A DNA stretch of 64,000 nt from Bin87 sp965116565 (GTDB taxonomy: Bacteria; Chloroflexota; Dehalococcoidia; Lucifugimonadales; UBA3495), in contig OZ220699.1 in NCBI GenBank assembly GCA_965116565.1, forward strand, positions 2,728,001-2,792,000. The letters are read 5' to 3'. Below are positions 52,027 to 61,056 of the stretch, piece by piece (positions within the stretch are counted from its first letter, which is position 1; each line of letters opens with the position of its first letter). Made by a program: the position numbers and the translations under genes. The notes beneath the pieces were generated by a model. The model did not search any database. It was given only the letters and a program-made list of their open reading frames with translations, and was not told where the DNA came from.

Positions 52027-54453
52027 ATGGCGCAGGTTTTTGACGGGATCACCGTCCTCGACTTTTCCAGCGGGCGGGCGGGTGGCGTAGCCACCATGGT
52101 GATGTCCGACTTCGGCGCTGAGGTGATCAAAGTCGAGCCGCCGGGCGGCGAGAGATTCCGGAGTTCGCCCGGTGCGATCCAATGGAATCGCGGCAAAAAG
52201 AGCATCGTCATCGACCTGAAGACCGAGCACGGCCGGGATCACGCTCGGGAATTGGCGCAACTGTCGGATGTGGTGGTCGAATGCTATCGTCCAGGAGTCG
52301 CCCAACGGTTGGGCATCGATTACGATGGCCTGCGCGCCGGTCACCCTGAATTGATATATGCCTCGCTGACCGGTTACGGGTCCCAGGGGCCCTACGCCAA
52401 CTACAAAGGTTACGACGCCGTGGTGGCCGCCAAGAGCGGCCGCATGATGATGTTCTCCGGGCAAAACCCCCGGGAAGGCCCCAACTACGTCGTCGTCCAG
52501 GGCGTTTGCCACGCGGCCGCCACGGCGCTGATTCGGGGGATCACAGCCGCCCTTTACGTGCGGGAAAAGACCGGCCTGGGCCAGCGCGTGGAGACCAGCA
52601 TGTTGAAGGCCGTGACCACCTACGACCACGTGTCCTGGGTCCACGGCCAGATGGTAGAGAATCGACCCCGCGAATACCCGCCGGATCCCAGGGTGGGCAT
52701 CGGGCGTCCCAACCCCACCGGCTACCTGCCCGCTCGCACCAGGGACGGCCAATGGATCCAACTGGGCAACGTCGTGGAGCGGTTGTTCCGGTCCATGATG
52801 CACTGGCTGGACATGGACTTTATCTACGAGGACCCGCGCTTCAAGGGCGCGCCCCGCCTGGACCCGGAAGCCGTCGCCGACCTGGAGCGGATCATGCTGG
52901 AAAAGGTCCAGCAGAAAACGCTGGACGAATGGATGGATATATTCCTCGGCGAAGCTGGCAACGTGGCTGCCGAGCCCTATCTCTCCTCCGAACAGGCTTT
53001 GAATCATCCGCAGATCGTGCACAACGGCAACGTGCAGGACCTGCGCGTGCCGGGCGTCGGCGACACCAGGCAGCTTGGGCCGATGGTGAACCTGAAGGGG
53101 ACACCGGGCAGCACGCAGGGTCCGGACCCCGAGCTGGGCCAGCACACGGCTGAGGTACTTTCCCGCCTGAATGGCAAAGCCCGCAACGATTTCGTCAGTG
53201 CCGGTCAGAACATGCCGACGCACCCTTTGGACGGAATAACCCTGCTGGACCTTGGAACGGTCATCAACGGCCCCCTGGGCTGCGCGCTGGTGGCCGAATT
53301 GGGCGCCAGGGTAATCCGCATCGAAGCGCCGGGCGGAGACTGGGGTCGGCAGGGCCTGCCCTTCTCGGCTCACCGCACCATGGCCGGCTCGGAGTGCATT
53401 TGCCTCGACCTCAAGACCCCTGAGGGTCAGGAGATCATGGGCAAGTTGGCTGCCAGCGCCGACCTGCTGCTGCACAGCATGCGCCCCGGCGCACCCGAGC
53501 GCACGGGAATCGGCTACGAGCAATTGGCGAAGATCAACCCCAAACTGGTTTATCTGTACGCCGGCGGCTACGGATCCACCGGCCCCCATTCGCATCGACC
53601 GTCCATGGCGCCGATCGCCGGTGCCGTCTCAGGAGGCGGCATGGCACAGATGGGTCGGGACTCTTTCCCACCCACGGACCAGACCATGTCTATCGACGAA
53701 ATCGCTGCCGTCTCTACGAAACTCAAGCGCGCTAACGACGGGACCGCCGATCACAACACCGCCATGGTCAATGCCGTTGGCCTGTTGTTGGGACTCTACG
53801 CCCGCGAGCGCACCGGCGATGCGCAGTATGTCGAGTCCACCATGATCGCCGCCAACGCCTACGCCAACATCGACGATTTCTATTGGCACGAGGGCAAACA
53901 ATCGCGCCCCCTTCCCGACGGGGACGGATACGGCCTGCACGCCCTATATCGCCTATATCGCGCAAAAACCGGATGGGTGTTCCTTGCCTGTCCTTTCGAG
54001 GACGAGTGGCAGACGCTGTGCAGGACCATCAACCGGACCGACCTGCTGGATGATCCGCGATTCGCCACCGCCGGCGCGCGCCAGAACCACGACGACGCGC
54101 TTGCCGACGAGTTGGGGCGTGTGTTCCTCGACGAACATCCCCAGCATTGGGAAAATCTGCTCACCGCCGCCGACGTGGCGTGCGTCAAGGCCGAGGATCG
54201 GGGCATGTACCACTTCTTCAACGATGATCCTCACGTGCGTGAGAACGGCCTGCTTACCGCAGTGGAAGCGCCGCGATTCGGCAAGTTCTGGCGGTACTCC
54301 CCGGTGATCGACTTCTCGGGCACCACCGGTCGAGCCGGCCCGGGCCCGCTCAAGGGTCAGCATACCCGCCCCATCCTCGCCGAACTGGGCTATACCGACG
54401 AACAGATCAACGACCTGAAACAGCGTCAAGTCGTGGACTGGCAGGAGGAATAG
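52027..54453 (+). CDS. Fused two-domain CaiB/BaiF CoA-transferase, module B
   Basis: An 808-residue homologue of the fusion at 40464-42935, with the same two-domain plan (about 1-375 and 400-800). Its halves start GITVLDFSSGRAGGVA and GITLLDLGTVINGPLG. At the catalytic Asp position the N-half has Cys161 and the C-half Asp575 (DHNTAM), so only the C-half should be able to form the aspartyl-CoA intermediate. It is the first gene of a tight run: the thiolase-like gene starts 6 bases after its stop and the DUF35 gene follows. The start has AACAGGGAGATACG upstream. Confidence 0.92.
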   Translation: MAQVFDGITVLDFSSGRAGGVATMVMSDFGAEVIKVEPPGGERFRSSPGAIQWNRGKKSIVIDLKTEHGRDHARELAQLSDVVVECYRPGVAQRLGIDYDGLRAGHPELIYASLTGYGSQGPYANYKGYDAVVAAKSGRMMMFSGQNPREGPNYVVVQGVCHAAATALIRGITAALYVREKTGLGQRVETSMLKAVTTYDHVSWVHGQMVENRPREYPPDPRVGIGRPNPTGYLPARTRDGQWIQLGNVVERLFRSMMHWLDMDFIYEDPRFKGAPRLDPEAVADLERIMLEKVQQKTLDEWMDIFLGEAGNVAAEPYLSSEQALNHPQIVHNGNVQDLRVPGVGDTRQLGPMVNLKGTPGSTQGPDPELGQHTAEVLSRLNGKARNDFVSAGQNMPTHPLDGITLLDLGTVINGPLGCALVAELGARVIRIEAPGGDWGRQGLPFSAHRTMAGSECICLDLKTPEGQEIMGKLAASADLLLHSMRPGAPERTGIGYEQLAKINPKLVYLYAGGYGSTGPHSHRPSMAPIAGAVSGGGMAQMGRDSFPPTDQTMSIDEIAAVSTKLKRANDGTADHNTAMVNAVGLLLGLYARERTGDAQYVESTMIAANAYANIDDFYWHEGKQSRPLPDGDGYGLHALYRLYRAKTGWVFLACPFEDEWQTLCRTINRTDLLDDPRFATAGARQNHDDALADELGRVFLDEHPQHWENLLTAADVACVKAEDRGMYHFFNDDPHVRENGLLTAVEAPRFGKFWRYSPVIDFSGTTGRAGPGPLKGQHTRPILAELGYTDEQINDLKQRQVVDWQEE

Positions 54454-54459
54454 CGGTTT

Positions 54460-55650
54460 ATGGCCACTGCCATCATCCCCGCCGACACCAACGGCGTCAG
54501 GGACAAAGCCGCCATCGTCGGCATCGGCGAGACTGAGTTTTCCTGGGACTCGGGCCGCAGCGAGTTGCAGCTAGCATCGGAGGCCATCAAGGCCGCATGC
54601 TACGACGCTGGCATAGCGCCGCAGGATATCGACGGCCTGATCCGTTACGACATGGAGTCCAACCACGAGACTCTGCTGGTGCAGTCGTTGGGCATCAAGA
54701 ACCTGCGCCACTGGGAATCCGTCTCCTACGGCGGTGGCGCGGGCAATGCGGTGGTGGGTCATGCCGCCGCCGCCATCGCCGCCGGCTATGCCAACTATGT
54801 GGTCTGCTTCCGCGCCGCCAACCTTCGTTCCGGCCTGCGCCTCGGCCGCGCTCGGGGGCCGGAACGAATCGCCGGCGGGGCGGACAGCTTCGCGGTACCG
54901 TGGGGCAGCATGGCGCCGGCTCACCGCTTCGGCATGTTCGTGCGGCGCTACATGCACCAATATGGAGCCACCAGCCGCCACTTCGGTTGGGTAGCCGTAA
55001 CCCTGCGCGAGCACGCCTCCCGCAATCCGCGGGCATTGCGGCGGGATCCCATCACCATTGACGACCACCAGAACTCCCGCATGGTGGTGGATCCCCTGCA
55101 TGTCCTGGATTTCTGCCAGGAGAATGACGGAGCCGCCGCCATCGTCATGACCACCGCCGAACGAGCCCGGGAACTCCCGCACGCCGACACTCTCACGTTG
55201 GTCGAGGCCGCGGCTCAGGCTTCCGGCCCTCGCAACGACGGTATCATCTACCGTCCCGACCTGGCGGTTGCGGAGTCGGAACACACCGCCCGCGACCTGT
55301 GGGCCCGCGCCCGCCTGAATGCCAGCGACATGGACGCGTTGATGTTCTACGATCACTTCACCCCATTCTGCCTGATCAACCTGGAAGCGTACGGTTTTGT
55401 GCCTCGTGGCGAGGGCCAGGACTTCGTGGAAGGAGGCGACAACATCCGGTTCGATGGCGCGCTGCCGACCAACACGCACGGTGGAAACCACTCGGAGGCG
55501 TATATCCACGGACTGACTCACGTACAGGAGGCGGTCCGGCTCATTCGTGGCACGTCCACCGCCCAGCCGCCCCTCAAGACCGTCAACCGGGTCCTGTCCT
55601 GCAGCAGCGTGGCCCAACTCAGCGGCGCGGTGATCATCCGCCGGGGATAG
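54460..55650 (+). CDS. Thiolase-like protein (SCP-x/Ltp2 type), module B
   Basis: A 396-residue thiolase-superfamily protein. It has KAAIVGIGETEFSWDSGRSELQLASEAIKAACYDAGI, then SYGGGAGNAVVGHAAAAIAAGYANYVVCF in place of the usual Cys-bearing nucleophile loop, and THGGNHSEAYIHGLTHVQEAVRLIRG at the C-terminus. No Cys occupies the nucleophile position, as in Ltp2-type aldolases. It starts 6 bases after the double CoA-transferase and is followed 23 bases later by its DUF35 partner. A retro-aldol cleavage of a branched 3-hydroxyacyl-CoA is the best-supported idea from the family; the substrate is unknown. Confidence 0.9.
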   Translation: MATAIIPADTNGVRDKAAIVGIGETEFSWDSGRSELQLASEAIKAACYDAGIAPQDIDGLIRYDMESNHETLLVQSLGIKNLRHWESVSYGGGAGNAVVGHAAAAIAAGYANYVVCFRAANLRSGLRLGRARGPERIAGGADSFAVPWGSMAPAHRFGMFVRRYMHQYGATSRHFGWVAVTLREHASRNPRALRRDPITIDDHQNSRMVVDPLHVLDFCQENDGAAAIVMTTAERARELPHADTLTLVEAAAQASGPRNDGIIYRPDLAVAESEHTARDLWARARLNASDMDALMFYDHFTPFCLINLEAYGFVPRGEGQDFVEGGDNIRFDGALPTNTHGGNHSEAYIHGLTHVQEAVRLIRGTSTAQPPLKTVNRVLSCSSVAQLSGAVIIRRG

Positions 55651-55673
55651 CCCCGGGATTCAGAGGCAAGTCC

Positions 55674-56162
55674 ATGACCCAACAGAGCGAACCGCCCGTC
55701 AAATCACGCCCGATGACCGGTCCGTTGGAGGGCGTGCCGCTGCCAGATTTGGAGCGGGTTCCCGACTATGAGCGGGGATTCTGGGAGGCAACGCGCAGGG
55801 GTGAGCTTCGCATCCAGCAATGCGCCGATTGCGGGTCGTTCCGGCACTTGCCGACGCCCATGTGTCCCGAATGCTCGTCATTGAATTTCAACTGGAACCG
55901 GGTCAGCGGCCGGGGTTTCGTTTACTCCTATGTCATCGTCCGCCATCCGGTGCATCCAGCGATCCGCGAGAAGGACCAGACTCCCTACAACATCTGCGTC
56001 ATCGAACTCGAGGAGCAGGAAGGCCTGCGCATTTCCAGCAACGTCCTCCGCGTCGCCCCTGAGGACATCAGCATCGACATGCCGGTGCAGGTAACTTTCG
56101 TGCCGGCGGTGGACGAACCTGACGTGGTGCTGCCGGTGTTCGTGGCGGCGCCACAGGGTTAG
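55674..56162 (+). CDS. DUF35 zinc-ribbon/OB-fold protein, module B
   Basis: A 162-residue Zn-ribbon plus OB-fold protein, longer at its N-terminus than the module A homologue. The Cys are in QQCADCGSFRHLPTPMCPECSS (C-x2-C...C-x2-C). The OB-fold follows (SGRGFVYSYVIVRHPVHPAI, PYNICVIELEEQEGLRI). It begins 23 bases after the thiolase-like gene, in operon with it, as expected for a ChsH2-type partner. The ATG at 55674 has AGAGGCAAG upstream. The longer open frame upstream overlaps the thiolase gene and is a shadow. Confidence 0.92.
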   Translation: MTQQSEPPVKSRPMTGPLEGVPLPDLERVPDYERGFWEATRRGELRIQQCADCGSFRHLPTPMCPECSSLNFNWNRVSGRGFVYSYVIVRHPVHPAIREKDQTPYNICVIELEEQEGLRISSNVLRVAPEDISIDMPVQVTFVPAVDEPDVVLPVFVAAPQG

Positions 56163-56790
56163 CCGTGCAGCGGACAGCGCGGCCGGAGTCATCCGCGCGG
56201 GGAACCCGCGTATGAGTAATGGAGCACCGCCCACGGCCCCGGAAATTGTCGTATTGGACGGTCAAGACTGCGGGGAAAAACGCTCTCTGGCGGCTGGTCG
56301 CGTCCGAGTTGCGCGGCACGTACTTATTGCCCCGTCGACAGCACCCTCGGGACATGACCGGGTGGCCGTGCGCAGAACGGCGATTCGAACTGGCCCATCA
56401 GTTATCCCGCGCTTCCTTTCAAAAACTGTCCCTCGCGCACCCGGGATCCCCGCTGCTGATTTTCGACAGGCATTGGCATTCCATGGGGAGGCTCGTCCCG
56501 GCGAAATAGCGGGAGCGTGGCTCTCTGTGCCAACCACCGTCCTCTGCTGGACTGATCTCTCAACCACCAAAGTGCGATTGTCCGCTCGCGGCCCGGATCC
56601 CGGGGATGATGCCGCGCACGAACATTATCTGCGCCTATACCGATCCCTCCCGGAACAATTTAACGTTCCGGTTGTCGACACCTGCCAGGTAACCGTGGAG
56701 GAATCATTGAGCGAAATCTTGCCAATAATCGGGCGGCGTGGCCAGTCCACCATCCGCCAGACCGCTCCTGCATCTCGCACACACAACCGC
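56163..56790. other. Convergent intergenic region, no gene supported
   Basis: About 630 bases between module B and the Rieske-linked SDR. Several open frames exist on both strands, but none is recognisable or looks like protein. A stem-loop (CCGGAAC...GTTCCGG, 56650-56671) lies about 120 bases from the SDR stop and may serve as a terminator. Confidence 0.5.
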
Positions 56791-57612
56791 CTAGGCGTCG
56801 CCCGGGGACCAGATCCAATACCGCGACACCGCGCCGGCATCCACGCGCAGGTCGAATCCCGTGATCATCTCGGCGTCGTCCGACGCCAGGAACACCGCCG
56901 CCTTGCCGTAATTCGACGGGCTGGGCAGCGCGAGCAACGGCGCGCCCCTGCTGGCGTCGGGCAGGAGACCCGCCGCCCGCTCTCCCAAGCGTGGGCGCGG
57001 CCATTCCACGCCCCAACGGGCCGCCCGTTCCCGTCCCTCGACCGGGCTGGTTGCGGTCGGAGTCAGGCTGTTGACGCGAATGCCGTACCGGGACAACTCC
57101 ATCGCCACCGAGCGGGTGAAGTTGAGCAGGCCGCCCTTGGCGGTTCCGTAACCCACGTTGCCCGGCTCGCCCTGGTGTCCCGCCGTGGAGATTATGTTGA
57201 TTATGTTCCCCTGCCGGTCCTGCTCGATCATCAGGTGCGCCACGTGTTTCGTGAACAGGAACGCGCCGGTGAGGATAATGTCGGTCTGGCGTCGCCATTC
57301 GTCCACTGGCATGTTCAACACGCCCTTGAAGTTGAAAAGGGCTGCGCCGTTCACCAGGATGTCCACGCCGCCGAATCGCTCCGTCGCCTGTGCGATGGCC
57401 CCGACAACTTGATCCTCGTCGGTCACGTCGCACTCTACGCCCATGGCCTGACCGCCCTCCGTGACTATGGCGGCGGCGCATTTATCCGCATACTCCGCGT
57501 TGATGTCGACGCACACCAGGTTGGCGCCGGCCGTGGCCAACTCCTCGGCGATGCCGCCCATGATGTTGGGGCTGGTTCCCGTGACCAGCGCCGTTTTGCC
57601 TTCGAGCTTCAA
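56791..57612 (-). CDS. SDR, likely cis-dihydrodiol dehydrogenase of the Rieske operon
   Basis: A 273-residue classical SDR. The cofactor loop is TGTSPNIMGGIAEELA (longer than the standard loop), VNGAALF stands for NAG, the catalytic Ser is near 142, and Tyr155/Lys159 lie in NVGYGTAKGG. A 25-residue Arg/Pro-rich insertion precedes the C-terminal ASDDAEMITGFDLRVDAG. The start is the TTG at 57612, six bases after GGGAGG; a GTG at 57627 is the alternative. It follows the two dioxygenase subunit genes by 50 bases. In such operons the SDR usually oxidises the dihydrodiol, hence the proposed role. Confidence 0.85.
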   Translation of the reverse strand: MKLEGKTALVTGTSPNIMGGIAEELATAGANLVCVDINAEYADKCAAAIVTEGGQAMGVECDVTDEDQVVGAIAQATERFGGVDILVNGAALFNFKGVLNMPVDEWRRQTDIILTGAFLFTKHVAHLMIEQDRQGNIINIISTAGHQGEPGNVGYGTAKGGLLNFTRSVAMELSRYGIRVNSLTPTATSPVEGRERAARWGVEWPRPRLGERAAGLLPDASRGAPLLALPSPSNYGKAAVFLASDDAEMITGFDLRVDAGAVSRYWIWSPGDA

Positions 57613-57662
57613 ACGATAGCCTCCCACGTCACGCCTTTGTCATCCCACAACCGCGCGAACTC

Positions 57663-58157
57663 TCAGAATATGATGCTGACCGCGCCATGCCACGAGAGGG
57701 CTTCCAGATCCAATACCGCACGGCGGTGCGCGATCTTAAGGTCGCCGCCGTCCCACCGTAGAAGGTAATCGATGCTGCCCACATACGGCGCGCCTTCACC
57801 GGCGCGGAACCGGTAAACCAGCACGTTTGATGACACCCTCAGCTCACCGTCGCCGGTTTCCTCTACCCGCACGTTGGACACGAACCGGCGCGTCCGGGAC
57901 CACGGATACTCTCGGTGAGCGTGGCGGCTGTTCAGTCGCACGGCACGGGCGCGCAGGCGCGTGATGTCGTCGTCGATGAACACCAGGTCGCGCTGCGGGT
58001 CGCCGTCGGGCAGGTCGGTGGTGGGGACGATGTAGCGGCCGTCCTCGGTGAAAAGATCGACCCAGTCGTCCAGAAGCCAGTCGTCCAGGAGCGCCGCCTC
58101 CCGGAACAGGAAGTCCTCCACCTGCTCGCGGAGAGTGGGTTGGCTGGCAGAAGTCAC
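57663..58157 (-). CDS. Aromatic-ring-hydroxylating dioxygenase beta subunit
   Basis: A 164-residue small (beta) subunit with the cystatin-like/NTF2 fold. It has EDFLFREAALLDDWLLDDWVDLFTEDGRYIVP, YPWSRTRRFVSNVRVEE, then DYLLRWDGGDLKIAHRRAVLDL. These are the family landmarks; the subunit is structural and shapes the alpha3beta3 complex. The GTG start is 23 bases after the alpha-subunit stop. Confidence 0.92.
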   Translation of the reverse strand: MTSASQPTLREQVEDFLFREAALLDDWLLDDWVDLFTEDGRYIVPTTDLPDGDPQRDLVFIDDDITRLRARAVRLNSRHAHREYPWSRTRRFVSNVRVEETGDGELRVSSNVLVYRFRAGEGAPYVGSIDYLLRWDGGDLKIAHRRAVLDLEALSWHGAVSIIF

Positions 58158-58180
58158 GGTTCAACCGGTCCGGCAGGACG

Positions 58181-59506
58181 CTAGTTGTCGGACGCCAACG
58201 CCAGCTCGGGTTCGGCTTCCACATGGGGCGCATCCTGCACATCGGTGTGGGTGAAACCCTGCATGTTGGCGTGCCATTGGCGCCAGAAACCCCGCATCTG
58301 GAGTTCGTCCGTGGACCTGGCCGGCCTCAGCATCCCACGGGAAATGTCGGACCACTCGGTCTCGGTGGCCCGGAACCCGATCTGGCACGATTCCAGCGCT
58401 TCCACATCGTCGGGCGTTGCGAACCCGCCGGGCCCGAGGAACGTCAGGAAGCTGTCCAACCGCGTCGCCAGCATGGAATCCGATTCCTCCTGCGGGGCCA
58501 GGTGCCACGCGGTGACCTCCATGTTGTCGGGGGCCAGCGGCTCGAAGTACCGGACGGTGATGGCCATGATGTCGTTGATCACCAGGTTGGGATAGATGAT
58601 CAGGTTGCGAGAGGTATCGGCCATCCGGAAGGCGCGCTCCTCGCCGTACTTTTCAACCAACCGCTGGCGTACCTGCGCGATGGGCTCCCTCGCCTCCTCG
58701 CCGAAGAGTGGATGCCAGTGCGCGATGGGACGCCCGCTCCGCACGGGCGATTCGATGACGCAGTGGCCGTTGCCCAACGCCCTGGCTTTGCCCACGATGC
58801 GAGACGCCGCCGTCTGACCGCTATCGTCGGAACCGAGACTGCTGATGTAGTCGAGGTAGGTCTGATGGGTGGGCACGAGGTGGTATCCGTCCAGGCTGTT
58901 TTCCACCAGGAGCTTCCAGTTGGCCTTCATGGTGTACTTGTTGGACCCTCGCACCACCCGCATCCCGGCCTCGGTTTGATCCACGATCAGGTCCAGGTAT
59001 TCCCTGGCGTCCGCCAGGTAGGAGACCAGGTCCTCGACCTGGCGGTTGAAGCTCACGAAGTAGAACCCCCGGTAGCTTTCGACGCGGGGCGGTTCCTTCA
59101 GGCCCAGTTCGCCGCGGTCGAAGTTGGGCCCGTACGCCTCCTGGTCGGGCACACCGATCAGCTCGCCGTTGGTGTTGAACGACCACGCGTGGTAGAAGCA
59201 CTGCAGGACGTCGGCGTTCCCTTCGTCGCGGCGGCAGATCAGCGCGCCCCGATGGGGACAGGAGTTGAGGAACACCCGCACCTGCCCATCCCTGCCGCGC
59301 GCGAAGAAAAGCGGCCGGCCGGCTATGGTGCGGCGGCGGTAGTCGCCGGGGTTCTCCACTTCCGACTCATGGCCCAAGTAGATCCAGCACCGGCTGAATA
59401 TCATCTCCCGCTCGCGCTGGAACAGTTTATCGGACGTCATGGACGACCGGTGCACCTTGAAAAATCCGCGTTGCCGATCATCGATGATCAGGTCTTTGAT
59501 CTCCAT
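58181..59506 (-). CDS. Rieske aromatic-ring-hydroxylating dioxygenase alpha subunit
   Basis: A 441-residue large oxygenase subunit. The Rieske 2Fe-2S ligands are Cys83, His85, Cys103 and His106 (SCPHRGAL, LQCFYHAW). The mononuclear iron site starts with VENSLDGYHLVPTH (Asp206, His209, His214); FGPGGFATPDDVEALE-like GPGGFATPDDVEALE near 370 follows the usual C-terminal pattern. It is the first gene of an operon with the beta subunit and SDR. No ferredoxin or ferredoxin reductase is present, so electrons must come from elsewhere. The ATG at 59506 has GGGTGG upstream. An aromatic acid or alkylbenzene could be the substrate. Confidence 0.94.
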   Translation of the reverse strand: MEIKDLIIDDRQRGFFKVHRSSMTSDKLFQREREMIFSRCWIYLGHESEVENPGDYRRRTIAGRPLFFARGRDGQVRVFLNSCPHRGALICRRDEGNADVLQCFYHAWSFNTNGELIGVPDQEAYGPNFDRGELGLKEPPRVESYRGFYFVSFNRQVEDLVSYLADAREYLDLIVDQTEAGMRVVRGSNKYTMKANWKLLVENSLDGYHLVPTHQTYLDYISSLGSDDSGQTAASRIVGKARALGNGHCVIESPVRSGRPIAHWHPLFGEEAREPIAQVRQRLVEKYGEERAFRMADTSRNLIIYPNLVINDIMAITVRYFEPLAPDNMEVTAWHLAPQEESDSMLATRLDSFLTFLGPGGFATPDDVEALESCQIGFRATETEWSDISRGMLRPARSTDELQMRGFWRQWHANMQGFTHTDVQDAPHVEAEPELALASDN

Positions 59507-59720
59507 AACGCCACCCGTTCCCTGTGCGTCGGTTCGAATTGACGCTAGGCTAGAGAGGTCAGCCGGGGTTGTCAACAATCAGCACTTAGCCAGTCGCCAG
59601 CCCAACGTATCGTGCTGAGGTCGGCAACATCGGGTATTCTGGCGTCGGAACGCCCGAGACCGATTTACACGGCGCATTGCACGCGCACGCGGGCGGGCGC
59701 AGCAGCAAGGAGGGTGAGTC

Positions 59721-60857
59721 ATGGCCAACGCTTTCGGAAGAATCATCGCCAACGTGGAGCGACTGCACCGGCTCATGGACGAGGAAGGTGTGTCGGCCAT
59801 CGTCGCCCGCTCTGGCAAGAATTTCACCTACCTGGCCGGGTTCGCCTATCCCGGCACGCTAGCGCGGCACCTGGAGTTTCCGGACTCACCGCGAGAGGTG
59901 CTGCTGGTGTGGCCACGCGAGGGCGAACCGGCGATGGTGCTTAACTCCTACGCCGCCCCTCTGGCCAGGCGAGACTCGTGGCTGGAGCGCATTGAGGTCG
60001 TCGACGACTACGCGGAATCGCCCTACGAGCGGGCCGCCGACGTGCTGCGTCAGATGGGGTTGGCGGAGGAAACCGTCGGGTTTGAGAAGGGCTACGTCAG
60101 CGCGAACCGCTGGGAGGAAATCGGCCGCCTGTTGCCCCGGGCGCGCATCGTGGACTGCGCCGAGCTGATGGACCGGGTGCGCTGGATCAAGACGCCCGAA
60201 GAAGTGGCCGCTCTGGAGGCCGGCGCGAAACTGCTGGATGAGGCGTACCTGGAGGTGCTGCCCATGGTGCGCCCGGGGGACACGGAACGCCTGGTGCACA
60301 GCCGCATCGTCGAGAGCTGCCTGCGCCGGGGCGCCAACTGGGTCCACGGCATCCTGAACTCCAGCCGCAACACGGTGGGCTACGGCGGCGAGAGCGACAT
60401 GGAGTTTCAGGCCGGCGACATCATCCGCAACGACTACGTCGCCTACCTGAACGGCTACCCGGGCCACCAGTCGCGCACCGTGTGCGTGGGCCAGCCATCG
60501 GACGAGCAGAAGCAAACCTACGAGGTCGTGCTGGACATCTACCGCGGCACCATCGATATGTGCCGGCCCGGGGCGCGGGCAGCCGACATCTACCACTACG
60601 CCAACGACCGGTTCCACGCCGACGGGTTCGAAGGCAACGTAGCGCTGGCCGGCCACGGCGTGGGCGCATGGTGGCACCAGCAGGAGCCGTACATGGTGCC
60701 GTCCAGCGAGCGTGTCCTTGAACAGGGCATGGTGGTGGCCCTGGAGCCGCACATCGGCCCCGCCTGGCACCTGCAGGACATGGTCCTCGTAACAGACGGC
60801 ACGCCCCGGCTGCTGTCGCCGCTGATGGAGACGGATGAGATGCTGGTGGCCGGATAG
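59721..60857 (+). CDS. M24-fold (pita-bread) protein with altered metal site
   Basis: A 378-residue protein with a creatinase N-terminal domain and an M24 catalytic domain, the layout of proline dipeptidases, creatinases and DddP-type lyases. Of the five metal ligands of M24 peptidases, Asp238, His312 and Glu342 are present. The second Asp is His249 (position +11 from Asp238 in NDYVAYLNGYPGHQSRT) and the last Glu is Gln352 (WHLQDMVLVTDG). The GHGVGAWWHQQEP segment supplies His312 and His319. So it may not be a normal two-metal peptidase. The ATG follows AGGAGGGTGAGTC. Divergent from the Rieske operon. Confidence 0.85.
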   Translation: MANAFGRIIANVERLHRLMDEEGVSAIVARSGKNFTYLAGFAYPGTLARHLEFPDSPREVLLVWPREGEPAMVLNSYAAPLARRDSWLERIEVVDDYAESPYERAADVLRQMGLAEETVGFEKGYVSANRWEEIGRLLPRARIVDCAELMDRVRWIKTPEEVAALEAGAKLLDEAYLEVLPMVRPGDTERLVHSRIVESCLRRGANWVHGILNSSRNTVGYGGESDMEFQAGDIIRNDYVAYLNGYPGHQSRTVCVGQPSDEQKQTYEVVLDIYRGTIDMCRPGARAADIYHYANDRFHADGFEGNVALAGHGVGAWWHQQEPYMVPSSERVLEQGMVVALEPHIGPAWHLQDMVLVTDGTPRLLSPLMETDEMLVAG

Positions 60858-61056
60858 GTGGTAGCGTGTCCTTTTTGACCATCTTGATGGATTGGCCGGG
60901 CGATTACGAATTGCGAACATATTCTTGAATCTCGAACAATACCCTTGGAAGTTATCTGGCGGACGACATTACCCGACACCAGCGTTCATGCCGTGACACC
61001 AACTAAACCGTTCAACGAAATATGAACTCGATGCCATATGAGGAGACACCGATCAC

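Noticed and set aside
56219..56509. Open frames in the spacer after module B
   Set aside because: Two overlapping frames on opposite strands, neither resembling protein families; composition looks random.
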